A stretch of 64,000 nucleotides of DNA from Colwellia sp. 1_MG-2023 (GTDB taxonomy: Bacteria; Pseudomonadota; Gammaproteobacteria; Enterobacterales; Alteromonadaceae). This document shows, piece by piece, positions 40,436-49,806 of this stretch (the first letter of the stretch is position 1; each line of letters begins with the position of its first letter). Where the stretch lies: NCBI RefSeq assembly GCF_030546755.1, contig NZ_JAUOPE010000014.1:58436-122435 (forward strand), given 5' to 3'. The translations under genes were made by a program, and so were the position numbers. Under the pieces are notes generated by a model. That model was not told the DNA's origin and made no database searches. It saw only the letters and a list, made by a program, of their open reading frames with translations.

Positions 40436-40507
40436 TTTAGAAACTGATATTTTTACTAACTAATCCACTGAAAGGTCAATAGCCCCTCAGCGAATAAACC
40501 TGAGCAG

Positions 40508-40552
40508 CTAATCCGTATGATGGTGATGATGATGGATGCTGTTAAGGTTCAT
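40508..40552 (-). CDS. hisL: histidine operon leader peptide
   Basis: A 14-codon frame reading MNLNSIHHHHHHTD with six consecutive His codons (CAT/CAC). It starts about 43 nt inside the predicted transcript and is followed by the attenuator. Ribosome stalling at the His codons when charged His-tRNA is scarce should favour the antiterminator and let hisG onward be transcribed, as in enteric bacteria. Shorter than E. coli HisL by two residues. Function is inferred from arrangement, but the match is very specific. Confidence 0.96.
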   Translation of the reverse strand: MNLNSIHHHHHHTD

Positions 40553-40601
40553 ATTATTTAACTCTCGTTTGTTGTCTTTGTATTGTAATGTTGACTTGAC
40601 G

Positions 40602-40629
40602 AATATACTTGTTTTATTCGTGCTGTCAT
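40602..40629 (-). promoter_or_regulatory. sigma-70 promoter of the his operon
   Basis: Minus strand: -35 ATGACA (40629-40624), 16-nt spacer, -10 TATATT (40607-40602). Each hexamer differs from consensus by one base. Predicted start near 40595. Confidence 0.65.
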
Positions 40630-40804
40630 TACTTCTAATTGCTATTTACATTACTGGTAATTTTAATTTAGGGCAAGTGTTAAATGTGATCGTTTTATGA
40701 ATTTATCGTCTAAGAGTAAGTTATTTATTATACTTGCCGATATAGGGTGTAGGTAAAAAGGATTAATTGAGTCGTTAATGTTATTAATTGGGTAGGTGGG
40801 TTCT

Positions 40805-41179
40805 GTGGATATTTTTACGACCGTATTAACAAAAGTTAGACCAACGCCGATAAAGCCTGAAAAGCTTAGAGTGAAAGCGTTAAAAAAAGATGCGGAAACT
40901 CAAAAATTAAAAGAAGATCATGATCATGTAGAAAATCATGACTTGTATTTTATTAAAGGTAAAAAGCAGCATGATTCAAAACAGGATAGTCAGCAAGCAA
41001 AGCAGGGACAGGGTTCAAATGATGAGACAACGACAATCAAGGCTGAAGAAGATGAGTTTACTGACGAAAATATCATTCCTACAGAATCTGTAATCACGGA
41101 TAAGCAAGATATTTTGCACCCCAAAAAAGCGCATGACGACGATGAAGAAAACATCAAACACCTTGATATTTTTATCTAG
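40805..41179 (+). CDS. hypothetical hydrophilic protein
   Basis: About 124 residues, very rich in Lys, Asp, Glu, Gln and His, with no signal peptide, membrane segment or known domain; probably largely disordered after the N-terminal VDIFTTVLTKVRPTPIKP. I choose GTG 40805 because AGGTGG precedes it at good spacing; GTG 40796 is the alternative. Divergent from the his operon. The short N-terminal segment looks conserved-like, the rest is low complexity. Function not known. Confidence 0.6.
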   Translation: MDIFTTVLTKVRPTPIKPEKLRVKALKKDAETQKLKEDHDHVENHDLYFIKGKKQHDSKQDSQQAKQGQGSNDETTTIKAEEDEFTDENIIPTESVITDKQDILHPKKAHDDDEENIKHLDIFI

Positions 41180-41318
41180 TTTGAATTAGCGACTGAGCTT
41201 TTTACATGTCGTTATTTAAATGTATATAACCTTACTTATTAATTCATACTTTTATTCGTTGTATTTATTATTAGTTGTTTTTTTAGCTGGAAGAGTATTA
41301 TTAGCTAAAATACGAAGG

Positions 41319-41339
41319 TTTTAGTATTTACTTGTTGAT
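41319..41339. repeat. 21-bp dispersed repeat, copy 2
   Basis: TTTTAGTATTTACTTGTTGAT, 20 of 21 identical to 31032-31052, here in the 221-nt gap between two uncharacterised genes. Confidence 0.6.
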
Positions 41340-41400
41340 GTTAGATTTAATTACTGATATTACTAGGTTATTAATTGAGCAATAGTGGTGTTGGGTAACT

Positions 41401-42324
41401 TTGGTTTATCATCAAACAAACGTATCGACAGATAATTTTTTCGGCCAAATGAAAAAATACCTATTGCATAACTATGCTCCAAAAAATTTATTTTCTTCTA
41501 ATACGTACATAAGTCGCTTGCTAAAGTTTACTGTCGTAATCATGATTGCTTCATTGATTTTATCAAAGTATCAACAACATCACGAAGAGCAAACGCTTTC
41601 AAATAAGTTTATTTCAGCGCCTAAAATTAATGATATTTATTTTTTAGATTTCCGATTATTTAATGAAAGTTTAAGACCCAAAGAAAAATATAGAATTGCT
41701 AAAGTTTTTGATATTACTGGTGATGTGATCACTTTACGTTACGGTGATTTATTATTTCCAAGTAAACATAAAGCAGCAGATAGTATTCGTTTTGGTCAAT
41801 TAAGGTATACCGAGTATTTTCAACCGGAAAGATTTAATTTTTCCCATCATGACATTCAAACATTAAGAGATACAGGCGCTATTTACCTCGTAAAACGTCC
41901 TTTTCAAAATAAAGTATTTGGAAATTTCGTCAGTCCTTCAAGACCTGCTGAAAACTCAAGCAGCTTTATTTTAGGTAAAAGAGAATATCTGTCTGGTGTC
42001 GCATATTTTGAAGATCCATACGACGAGCAAGGTTTCAGTAAAGCATTTCAATATTTTACTCAATCAGCAAAATTAGGCTTTCCAAAAGGGCAGATCCGTT
42101 TAGCACAAATGTACCTAGAAGGCATTGAAACGGAGAAAGACCTAACGCTGGCCTTATTTTGGCTTCAACAAGCTGCATTGCAAAGTAACAAAAGGGCGAT
42201 TATTAAATATGGCATTGTCTGTCAACAAGTAGAAAATTGTAATCTTTCTGATTTTTATCAATTTTTAATTGAAAGCGGGGTTAATTTAAAAGTAAGGGAG
42301 TCTGCGGTTAAGCTTTCTTCTTGA
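41401..42324 (+). CDS. Sel1-repeat membrane-anchored protein
   Basis: About 307 residues from a TTG start; ATG 41449 is an alternative, and neither start has a clear ribosome site. One membrane helix (about 42-58, VVIMIASLILS) anchors a soluble part. That part ends in two Sel1-like repeats: QGFSKAFQYFTQSAKLGFPKG and the following LTLALFWLQQAALQSNKRA. Sel1 repeats mediate protein-protein contacts, often in envelope or signalling assemblies. The central region is not recognised. It is upstream of yoaA by 101 nt. Confidence 0.78.
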   Translation: MVYHQTNVSTDNFFGQMKKYLLHNYAPKNLFSSNTYISRLLKFTVVIMIASLILSKYQQHHEEQTLSNKFISAPKINDIYFLDFRLFNESLRPKEKYRIAKVFDITGDVITLRYGDLLFPSKHKAADSIRFGQLRYTEYFQPERFNFSHHDIQTLRDTGAIYLVKRPFQNKVFGNFVSPSRPAENSSSFILGKREYLSGVAYFEDPYDEQGFSKAFQYFTQSAKLGFPKGQIRLAQMYLEGIETEKDLTLALFWLQQAALQSNKRAIIKYGIVCQQVENCNLSDFYQFLIESGVNLKVRESAVKLSS

Positions 42325-42425
42325 TGCTCTAAAAGAAGTAAAACAGCAAGGTTATTCGATGCAACTTTTGTCGGAATCAGTATAATGGCGACAAATATTT
42401 TTATCGAATGAGTTAACCTCACGAT

Positions 42426-44366
42426 ATGTCTCCTGTAGAACATGCTTTTTCTCAATCTGGCTTATTGGCTAAAATTCTCAATGGCTATTCCCCTCGCCAA
42501 GCTCAAATTGATATGGCGATGGAAGTTGAATTAGCGATTGAAAATAAAACGAGTTTGATTGTAGAAGCAGGCACAGGAACGGGGAAAACTTTCGCTTATT
42601 TAATTCCATCCTTATTATCTGAAAAAAAAATTATTGTCTCAACAGGGACTAAAAACCTTCAAGAACAACTTTTCCATAAAGATATCCCACTTATTCGAAA
42701 AGCAATGGCGACTAATGCGCAAATTGCTTTATTAAAAGGTCGAGCAAATTATTTATGCCTTTACCGACTTGAACTTTATGTTAAAGAGCGTGGCCAACTT
42801 GATGCGGCGATGCTTGCTGATTTTGTTAATGTCAGAAAGTGGGCCAATTCAACAACCAGTGGTGATATTGGCGAGTTAGTGAACGTTGCAGAAGATTCTG
42901 GAATTTTTCCTTATGTAACAAGTACTGTTGATAATTGCTTAGCTAAAGATTGTCCGCATATTGACGATTGCTATTTAATTAATGCTCGAAAAAAAGCAAT
43001 TGATGCTGATGTTGTCGTCGTTAATCATCACTTGTTTTTTGCTGACATGGCATTAAAAGATACTGGGTTTGGCGAATTAATTCCTAAAGCTGATGTGGTG
43101 ATTTTTGATGAAGCACACCAAATTCCTGATATTGCCAGTGAGTATTTTGGCGAAGCGTTTTCTACTCGGCAAATTTTAGATTTATGCTCTGATGTTATTC
43201 AGCAATTTCATACCGAACTTACTGACGTAAAACAATTAGGAAAAGCGGCGGAAAAATGCCAAAAAACGGCACAAGAATTTAGGTTGTTATTTAATCATGA
43301 TCCTGAGCGAGGCAATTGGCGAGAAAAAATTAACTTACCTCGCTTTAATAAGGCTTTTAAGAATTTAAAAACCGACTTAGATTTTTTATATCAAGTAATA
43401 AAGTTGTGTGTTTCACGTAATGAAGCGATTGATAATTGCTTTGAACGTGTGGTAAATGTACTGTCAAAATACGAGATAATGGCCAATGTAGAACAGAGTG
43501 GCATGAGTTTTTGGTATGAAACCACACGTCGTCATGTTGTGTTACATTTAACGCCATTAAGTGTCGCAGACAAGTTTAACGATTATATTAAAGACTCGAA
43601 TGCTGGTTGGGTATTTACCTCGGCAACCTTGGCGGTAAATGATGGCTTTGAGCACTTTTCAGATCAACTGGGTTTAGGCCAAGCGACTACGTTGTTGGTT
43701 GATAGCCCTTTTGATTACTTGAATCAATCACAATTGATAGTGCCTCGTTACTTACCTGCTGCGAATCATCCTCAACGCGCCCAAGCACTTGCTGATATTG
43801 CAATGCCATTAATTGAAGCAAGCCAAGGGGCGTGTTTTTTATTATTTACAAGTTATCGGATGTTAAACCAAGTTGCAGAAATATTAGCTGAGCACATCGA
43901 TAATCCTCTCCTTGTGCAAGGCCAAATGAGTAAGCGCAAAATTCTAGATGAATTTATTGAAAAGGATTCAGCCGTATTATTAGCGACCGCCAGCTTTTGG
44001 GAAGGGGTTGATGTCAGGGGAGATAAATTAACCTGTGTGATCATTGATAAATTACCTTTCGCTTCACCAGACGATCCTATGTTACAAGCGCGCAGTGAAG
44101 ATGTTCGTCGTCAAGGTGGTGATCCCTTTAGTGAAATTCAGTTACCTCAAGCGGTTATTGCACTAAAACAAGGGGTAGGAAGGTTAATTCGTGATGTTAC
44201 CGACCAAGGTGTCATGGTAATATGTGACGATAGATTAGTAACCCGTCCTTATGGGCAAGTTTTTTTAAAAAGCTTACCGGATATGAGGCGAAGCAGAAAC
44301 ATTGAAAAAGCGAGTCAGTTTTTAGCGACCCTTACGTCAAAAAATTTAACCATTGAAAAAGAATAG
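42426..44366 (+). CDS. yoaA: ATP-dependent DNA helicase YoaA (DinG/XPD family)
   Basis: 646-residue superfamily 2 helicase. Walker A EAGTGTGKT (about 47-55) and DEAH box (about 227) are seen. The Fe-S cluster Cys set lies at about 111 (NYLCLYR) and 172-183 (CLAKDCPHIDDC), and the C-terminal half carries SFWEGVD and GVGRLIR motifs. In E. coli YoaA partners HolC (chi) and helps repair replication forks. The next gene, tsaB, starts 1 nt after the stop, as in the E. coli yoaA-tsaB arrangement. Confidence 0.95.
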   Translation: MSPVEHAFSQSGLLAKILNGYSPRQAQIDMAMEVELAIENKTSLIVEAGTGTGKTFAYLIPSLLSEKKIIVSTGTKNLQEQLFHKDIPLIRKAMATNAQIALLKGRANYLCLYRLELYVKERGQLDAAMLADFVNVRKWANSTTSGDIGELVNVAEDSGIFPYVTSTVDNCLAKDCPHIDDCYLINARKKAIDADVVVVNHHLFFADMALKDTGFGELIPKADVVIFDEAHQIPDIASEYFGEAFSTRQILDLCSDVIQQFHTELTDVKQLGKAAEKCQKTAQEFRLLFNHDPERGNWREKINLPRFNKAFKNLKTDLDFLYQVIKLCVSRNEAIDNCFERVVNVLSKYEIMANVEQSGMSFWYETTRRHVVLHLTPLSVADKFNDYIKDSNAGWVFTSATLAVNDGFEHFSDQLGLGQATTLLVDSPFDYLNQSQLIVPRYLPAANHPQRAQALADIAMPLIEASQGACFLLFTSYRMLNQVAEILAEHIDNPLLVQGQMSKRKILDEFIEKDSAVLLATASFWEGVDVRGDKLTCVIIDKLPFASPDDPMLQARSEDVRRQGGDPFSEIQLPQAVIALKQGVGRLIRDVTDQGVMVICDDRLVTRPYGQVFLKSLPDMRRSRNIEKASQFLATLTSKNLTIEKE

Positions 44367-44367
44367 T

Positions 44368-45066
44368 ATGTCAAAATATTTAGCGATAGATGCTTCCACA
44401 GAAGCATGTTCAGTTGCGTTAAGCCTTGAAAATAACTTGCATAGTGAATTTGAACTATGCCCACAATCACACAGTGTTGTTTTGTTACCTATGGTCGATC
44501 GCTTATTAAAACAAGCCGAGACTAAATTATCTGAACTAGATGGCTTGGTGTTTGGCCGAGGCCCTGGAAGTTTCACCGGCGTTCGTATTGGTGTAGGTGT
44601 TGCACAAGGCTTGTCTTTTTCTGCAGAACTTCCTGTTGTGGGCGTTTCAACATTACAAACAATGGCGCAACAAGCCTATGAGAAATATCAACAAACGGAA
44701 GTGATTGCGGTTATAGATGCCAGAATGTCAGAAGTATACGCAGGCTTTTATCAAGTCAATGATAAAGGAGTGATGACAGCTGTTGTTGATGAAACCGTAT
44801 TACCGCCGGCAGATTTAGCTGAATATCTAAAAGCGCATACTCAACAAGCGTATGGAGTAGGCTCTGGTTGGGATGCATACCCGGCTGAATTATCTTCGTT
44901 AAAAACGAATCCTGATTCTACTGAGATCTTATTTCCAAATGCCAGCGCGATGTTAACCATTGCTAAACAGGAGTTTCAAGCAGGAAATGCCGTGAGCGCT
45001 GAACATGCACAACCGGTTTATGTTCGTGATACGGTTTCTTGGAAGAAGTTACCGGGTAGAGAATAA
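44368..45066 (+). CDS. tsaB: tRNA threonylcarbamoyladenosine biosynthesis protein TsaB
   Basis: Scaffold partner of TsaD in t6A37 modification of ANN-decoding tRNAs; 232 residues of ASKHA fold. Visible are LAIDASTEACSVAL, HSVVLLPMVDRLL, GRGPGSFTGVRIG (about 62-74) and VIDARMSEVYAG. I use ATG 44368 right after the yoaA stop; a TTG at 44353 within yoaA is less likely. Also known as YeaZ; homolog essential in E. coli. Confidence 0.96.
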   Translation: MSKYLAIDASTEACSVALSLENNLHSEFELCPQSHSVVLLPMVDRLLKQAETKLSELDGLVFGRGPGSFTGVRIGVGVAQGLSFSAELPVVGVSTLQTMAQQAYEKYQQTEVIAVIDARMSEVYAGFYQVNDKGVMTAVVDETVLPPADLAEYLKAHTQQAYGVGSGWDAYPAELSSLKTNPDSTEILFPNASAMLTIAKQEFQAGNAVSAEHAQPVYVRDTVSWKKLPGRE

Positions 45067-45123
45067 AACCATTATTTTATGATTATATTTTGTATTTTTG
45101 GGAAAGTTTGATAAATTTAAGAT

Positions 45124-45513
45124 ATGCAAATTAATAGTGCTAGTTCTTTTACCCCAAATACCGCTTTAAATATAGGCGGTGACCAACAAACTCGCGTCAA
45201 TGAACAGCGTGATCGTTTAGTGGTGCAGCAAGAACAAGAAAAAGCTCGTCAAAAAAATTCGCAAAATACTCAGCAAAATAATCCTAGTGAGCGTTTGGAT
45301 ATTGATCCAGCCGCCATTGAGTTGGTGGAACAAAACCAACAGTTAAATGCCGACACTCATGCTCGACAAGACCAAGCCACACAGTCGCAACGAGCGGGTT
45401 ATGATCAACCTTCTCAGCAAAATATAACGGCAGTCTCTGCGTATCAATCTGTTGGTGGTATTGCGCAAAGAGACAGTATTCAAGAAACCTTTGGTGTTGA
45501 TTTATATGCGTAA
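45124..45513 (+). CDS. hypothetical Gln/Asn-rich protein
   Basis: 129 residues, cytoplasmic in appearance, with a Gln/Asn/Arg-rich low-complexity middle (about 18-100). The more ordered-looking end contains AVSAYQSVGGIAQRDSIQ and closes with GVDLYA. I recognise a similar ending from small uncharacterised proteins of Vibrio/Shewanella-type genomes but no named family. It is 57 nt after tsaB and 27 nt before the membrane protein gene, so probably in the same transcript. Confidence 0.72.
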   Translation: MQINSASSFTPNTALNIGGDQQTRVNEQRDRLVVQQEQEKARQKNSQNTQQNNPSERLDIDPAAIELVEQNQQLNADTHARQDQATQSQRAGYDQPSQQNITAVSAYQSVGGIAQRDSIQETFGVDLYA

Positions 45514-45540
45514 TGTATTGCGTTAATTCACTTTTATTTC

Positions 45541-46206
45541 ATGCCTGAAAAGTTAAACTCAACTTCTTTTTTTAATCAATATCGTTTTTGGATCATTTTC
45601 CTTTCTGCTGCCCTTGTGGTTGAAATTCCTATTATTTCTTTACCGTTAAAATGGTTTGAAAGCTATTTTCATGAAATCAGCCATGGTATTGCAGCATTAT
45701 TGACTGGCGGTAGTATAATCAATATCCAACTGTTTCCTAATGGTGCCGGATTGTGTACCACAAGAGGTGGGAGTCGGTTGTTAATAAGCTTTTTTGGTTA
45801 TGCAGGCGCTGTGTTTTGGGGCGTTGCTATTTATTATGTTGCGGCAATGCACCAACGTATTGCGCAGCTTTTTAGTGCATTAATACTGATACTGTTATTA
45901 ACAACGTTAATCTTTTGGATCAGAGATTTACTGAGTTTTTCTATTATGTCGGTTTTATTGATGATAATAGTGTTAAAGTTTAAACTTGAGAATTTACAAT
46001 ATTTTCAAATGCTATTGCAATTAATTGGCTGTAGCGTTTTATTAAATAGTCTTAAAAGCCCATGGTATTTGATTGATGGTCGTTCATTAGGTGATGGCGC
46101 TTCATTAGCACAATTAACGGGGATGCCTGAAATTCTATGGGTTTGTCTTTGGTTTATGTTAGGTGTTATTGGTGTACTAAAATTAGCCCAAGTAAAACGT
46201 CGATAA
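45541..46206 (+). CDS. M50B-like membrane metallopeptidase family protein
   Basis: 221-residue integral membrane protein with five to six helices. A zinc-peptidase motif HEISH (about 44-48 in FHEISHGIAALLTGG) lies early, as in M50B site-2-protease-like proteins, and the C-terminal DGRSLGDGASLAQ may supply the third ligand Asp. No PDZ domain is present. Such proteins resemble the YfmH/SpoIVFB-like minimal group; proteolytic activity and substrate are unproven. It lies inside the conserved yoaA-tsaB-slp-fadD block. Confidence 0.8.
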   Translation: MPEKLNSTSFFNQYRFWIIFLSAALVVEIPIISLPLKWFESYFHEISHGIAALLTGGSIINIQLFPNGAGLCTTRGGSRLLISFFGYAGAVFWGVAIYYVAAMHQRIAQLFSALILILLLTTLIFWIRDLLSFSIMSVLLMIIVLKFKLENLQYFQMLLQLIGCSVLLNSLKSPWYLIDGRSLGDGASLAQLTGMPEILWVCLWFMLGVIGVLKLAQVKRR

Positions 46207-46311
46207 AAATATTTGTCTTTAAAGTATTTAATTGTTTTGTTATTTAGTTCTTTTATTCGTTAACCTTTATTCAACTAATAAAAGACGCGTTAAAATTCAA
46301 AGGAAGTTATT

Positions 46312-46896
46312 ATGTTAAAGAACCTGTTAGTTGTATTATCGCTTGCTACGTTTATTTCTGGCTGTGTCAATATTCCAGAATCATTACGAGTCGATGAAAG
46401 TGTTGCTTTAACCACTTTTACCGATGTGAAAGATAATAATGTTGCTCATCTTGGCAATAATGCTCGTTGGGGTGGTGTCATTGCTAAAATAGAGAATAAC
46501 GCTGACAACACTATGCTTGAAGTGGTCCATTTTCAATTAAGTTCTTCAACTCGTCCATTGCAAAAAGATCAAACTCAGGGGCGTTTTAAAGTTTACTATG
46601 CTGGTTTTCTTGACCCTGTTATTTATAAAGAAGGGCGAAGCATTACTGCTGTAGGAACGATTGCTAAAAATGAGTCGGGGAAAATTGGCGAGCACGAATA
46701 TGACTACCCAGTGTTAACGGCAAATAACGTACATTTATGGAAAGAAATCAAAAAAATTGATGTAAATGTTACTCATCAACCAATGTGGTATACGCCTTCG
46801 CTTTGGTATGCGCCTCGTCCTCGTCATTACTCACCTATTTTTTATCCGATTAATAAAAATGTTAAGCAGGCAAGTTCATCGAAAAAAAGTAATTAA
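46312..46896 (+). CDS. slp: Slp-family outer membrane lipoprotein
   Basis: 194-residue precursor with a lipobox FISGC (Cys about 18) and Val-Asn after it, consistent with outer-membrane sorting. Family pattern GNNARWGGVIAKIEN, RGRF-like GRFKVYYAGFLDPVIYKEGR and GTIAKNESGKIGEHEY matches Slp/YeaY, which is next to tsaB in E. coli. An unusual C-terminal Trp/Tyr/Pro/His-rich stretch (about 155-180) follows. AAGGAAG precedes the ATG. Overlaps the next gene by one base. Confidence 0.92.
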   Translation: MLKNLLVVLSLATFISGCVNIPESLRVDESVALTTFTDVKDNNVAHLGNNARWGGVIAKIENNADNTMLEVVHFQLSSSTRPLQKDQTQGRFKVYYAGFLDPVIYKEGRSITAVGTIAKNESGKIGEHEYDYPVLTANNVHLWKEIKKIDVNVTHQPMWYTPSLWYAPRPRHYSPIFYPINKNVKQASSSKKSN

Positions 46897-47807
46897 TGAC
46901 TAAACAAGTAAAGCCGACTCAATCAGTAATTAATTCAGTCGAAGGTAATCAAGCCATTGAAGAAATTAGGTATCCTTTGGCAGAAATTGAACTCTGTGGT
47001 TTAAAGAAAGGACAGGTTAACCGACCGATTGTTTTGTGTTTACATGGTTGGTTAGATAACGGGGCTAGTTTTGTGCCACTAATGAATGAGCTCAATGAAC
47101 ATCAAATCATCGCGATTGATTGGCCAGGGCATGGACATTCAGCCCATCGCGGCCAAGATGCTCATTATCATTTTATCGACTATGTTTATGACTTGTTGTT
47201 ACTCTTTGAATTTAATCAATGGTCGTCAGTTGATATTGTGGCCCATTCGATGGGCGGAATGATAGCTTCTGCTTTTGCTGCAGCCTTCCCTGAAAAAGTA
47301 AAAAGCTTAACCTTAATTGATTCTATTGGTTTTATTAGTGCAAAGTCCGAAGAAACGACGGAGCAACTGCGTAAAGGAATGTTGAGTCGGCTTAAACTGA
47401 AAACCAAAAGAAAACCCATTCATACGGATCTCGAATCAGCTATTACAGCACGGAGAAGTGTTTCTGATCTTAGTTATCAAGATGCAAAAATAATTGTTGA
47501 ACGCGGTTGTATAACGCACGAGGAAGGAATCACTTGGCGGGCTGATAGTCGATTAAGAAATACTTCGCCTTATCGTTTAACTTTTTCTCAAGCAAAACAA
47601 TTTATCAAAGATATTTCTACACCAGTGCAACTTATCTATGGTGATAAAGGGATTGAATTTGTTGAGCTGGGCTTGGCACATTATGCGCCTTTATTTAAAG
47701 AATTTAGTGCACATAAATTAAGCGGAGGCCACCATATTCATATGGAACAAGCTAAAAAAACAGCACGCTTTATTGAGTCATTTTTAGAAAAACAGAAGGA
47801 TATTTAA
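46896..47807 (+). CDS. alpha/beta hydrolase
   Basis: 303-residue serine hydrolase: oxyanion motif LHGWLDNGASF, nucleophile Ser in AHSMGGM (about 116), later Asp in IYGDKG and His in SGGHHIHMEQ. The pattern resembles the serine hydrolase-like/MEST subgroup of esterases. Translationally coupled to slp (TAATG). Placement before fadD suggests an ester or lipid substrate, which is inference. Confidence 0.92.
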   Translation: MTKQVKPTQSVINSVEGNQAIEEIRYPLAEIELCGLKKGQVNRPIVLCLHGWLDNGASFVPLMNELNEHQIIAIDWPGHGHSAHRGQDAHYHFIDYVYDLLLLFEFNQWSSVDIVAHSMGGMIASAFAAAFPEKVKSLTLIDSIGFISAKSEETTEQLRKGMLSRLKLKTKRKPIHTDLESAITARRSVSDLSYQDAKIIVERGCITHEEGITWRADSRLRNTSPYRLTFSQAKQFIKDISTPVQLIYGDKGIEFVELGLAHYAPLFKEFSAHKLSGGHHIHMEQAKKTARFIESFLEKQKDI

Positions 47808-47881
47808 GTTTTTCTGATGAATGTTGTGAAAGCGTCGAAAAATTATAGACATTAGGCCAGTATTCAAGTAAAACTTCATAA

Positions 47882-47899
47882 TTCAAACAAGCGTTTAAA
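47882..47899. promoter_or_regulatory. PsrA-like operator upstream of fadD
   Basis: TTCAAAC-AAGC-GTTTAAA is a near-palindrome with the AAAC-N4-GTTT core reported for PsrA-type fatty-acid regulators. It lies about 125 nt upstream of the fadD start. The regulator gene is not in the window. Confidence 0.45.
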
Positions 47900-48023
47900 A
47901 ATAATAAATTCTAGACTCACTCAAAATTACTATAATAAATTGTAAAGTGATAAAACTAAACTCATACAAAATTCACTAAAACAGTCTAGAGTTAAAGTTG
48001 CTAATACGAAGAGGAGATAGCAA

Positions 48024-49691
48024 GTGCAAAGTGCCACTCATAAAATTTGGTTGGAAAAAAGTTACCCACCAGGAGTTCCACATGAAATAGATCCTGACAA
48101 GTATGCTTCTTTAGTTGAATTATTTAATAAATATGTAGGTATTTACGCAAACCGTCCTGCTTTTATTAATATGGGTGCTGAAATCACTTTCGCTGAATTA
48201 GAACAACAAGCCAAAGCCTTTGCTGCATATTTACAACAAGAGATGGGGCTAAAAAAAGGCGATAAATTTGCCATTATGGTGCCTAATTGCTTGCAATATC
48301 CCATTGCACTTTTTGGCGCTTTATTAGCAGGGTTAACGGTCGTAAATGTAAACCCGTTATACACAGCAAGAGAATTAGAGCATCAATTAAAAGATTCTGG
48401 CACAAAAGCCATTTTGATCATTGAAAATTTTGCGCATACGCTCGAGCAAGTTATAGATAAAACGCCTGTTGAACATGTTGTTTTAACTTCACTTGGTGAT
48501 CGCTTAGGCATGGTTAAAGGTGCGATTGTTAATTTTGCCGTAAAATACGTAAAAAAAATGGTTCCTAGTTTCAAACTGGCTGATACTGTTCGTTTTAATG
48601 AGGTCTTAAGTAAAGGGTTGGCATTGCCGTATACACCTGTATTACTTACGGGTGATGATTTAGCATTTTTACAATACACAGGGGGAACTACAGGTGTTTC
48701 CAAAGGTGCAATGTTAACGCATCGAAATATGGTTTCTAACCTTCAACAAGCTAAAGCTGCTATCAAGCCACAATTAGAAGAGGGTAAAGAGCTCGTCGTA
48801 ACAGCGCTTCCGCTTTATCATATCTTCGCTTTAACCGCGAACTGCTTAACATTTATTACTTTGGGTGGTACCAATTTACTTATCACCAATCCACGAGATA
48901 TGCCTGGCTTTATCAAAGAGTTATCAAAGTATCAATTTACTGCTCTCACTGGTGTAAATACGTTATTTAATGGCTTGTTAAATACGCCAGGTTTTGCCGA
49001 TTTAGATTTTAGTTACTTAAAAGTATCGTTAGGCGGCGGTATGGCAGTGCAACGTCCTGTTGCTGAAAAATGGGAAGAAGTGACCAATACACGATTGCTA
49101 GAAGGATATGGTTTAACAGAATGTGCTCCTCTGGTTACTTTATGTCCTTATAATCAAAAACATTATACTGGCACTATTGGTTTACCTGCTTCTTCAACAG
49201 ATATTCGAATTGTTAAAGATGATGGTAGCGATGCGGGAATTGATGAACCCGGAGAAATGTGGGTTAAAGGCCCGCAAGTGATGACTGGCTATTATAACCG
49301 TCCAGAAGCGACTGATGAAATACTGAAAGATGGCTGGCTGGCAACGGGTGATATTGCCACTATGGATGAAAATGGCTTTTTTAAGATAGTCGATCGTAAA
49401 AAAGATATGATTATTGTTTCCGGTTTTAATGTCTTTCCAAATGAGATTGAAGAAATTATTGTTTCTCATGCAGGTGTCATGGAAGCTGCTGCAGTTGGTG
49501 TTCCGCATGAAATTAGTGGTGAAGTCATAAAAGTATATGTTGTCTTAAAGGATAAGTCGTTAACTAAAGAAGACATTATCGCGCATTGTCGTATTAATTT
49601 AACCAATTATAAAATACCGAAACATGTTGAGTTTAGGGATGAGTTACCGAAAAGTAATGTTGGTAAAATTTTAAGGCGTGAACTTCGTTAA
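48024..49691 (+). CDS. fadD: long-chain-fatty-acid-CoA ligase FadD
   Basis: Activates imported fatty acids to acyl-CoA at the inner membrane for beta-oxidation; 555 residues. AMP-binding motifs are [13 protein letters not shown] (about 217), EGYGLTE and [15 protein letters not shown], followed by the FACS motif [20 protein letters not shown] and the catalytic Lys in [15 protein letters not shown] start with AGGAGA at good spacing. Position after slp and the hydrolase parallels E. coli yeaY-fadD. Probably under fatty-acid-responsive control via the upstream palindrome. Confidence 0.97.
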   Translation: MQSATHKIWLEKSYPPGVPHEIDPDKYASLVELFNKYVGIYANRPAFINMGAEITFAELEQQAKAFAAYLQQEMGLKKGDKFAIMVPNCLQYPIALFGALLAGLTVVNVNPLYTARELEHQLKDSGTKAILIIENFAHTLEQVIDKTPVEHVVLTSLGDRLGMVKGAIVNFAVKYVKKMVPSFKLADTVRFNEVLSKGLALPYTPVLLTGDDLAFLQYTGGTTGVSKGAMLTHRNMVSNLQQAKAAIKPQLEEGKELVVTALPLYHIFALTANCLTFITLGGTNLLITNPRDMPGFIKELSKYQFTALTGVNTLFNGLLNTPGFADLDFSYLKVSLGGGMAVQRPVAEKWEEVTNTRLLEGYGLTECAPLVTLCPYNQKHYTGTIGLPASSTDIRIVKDDGSDAGIDEPGEMWVKGPQVMTGYYNRPEATDEILKDGWLATGDIATMDENGFFKIVDRKKDMIIVSGFNVFPNEIEEIIVSHAGVMEAAAVGVPHEISGEVIKVYVVLKDKSLTKEDIIAHCRINLTNYKIPKHVEFRDELPKSNVGKILRRELR

Positions 49692-49750
49692 GAAGTGAAT
49701 GGTTGATTATTTGTAATAGCAAATAATGTACTAACTAAAATGCACTAACT

Positions 49751-49778
49751 AAAAAACCGACGTAATGTCGGTTTTTTT
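49751..49778. terminator. bidirectional terminator between fadD and yciK
   Basis: AAAAAACCGAC / GTCGGTTTTTT with GTAAT loop; flanking A and T runs serve both convergent genes. Confidence 0.95.
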
Positions 49779-49806
49779 TATAATTTATCGTCAAAGCGCT
49801 TATTTA

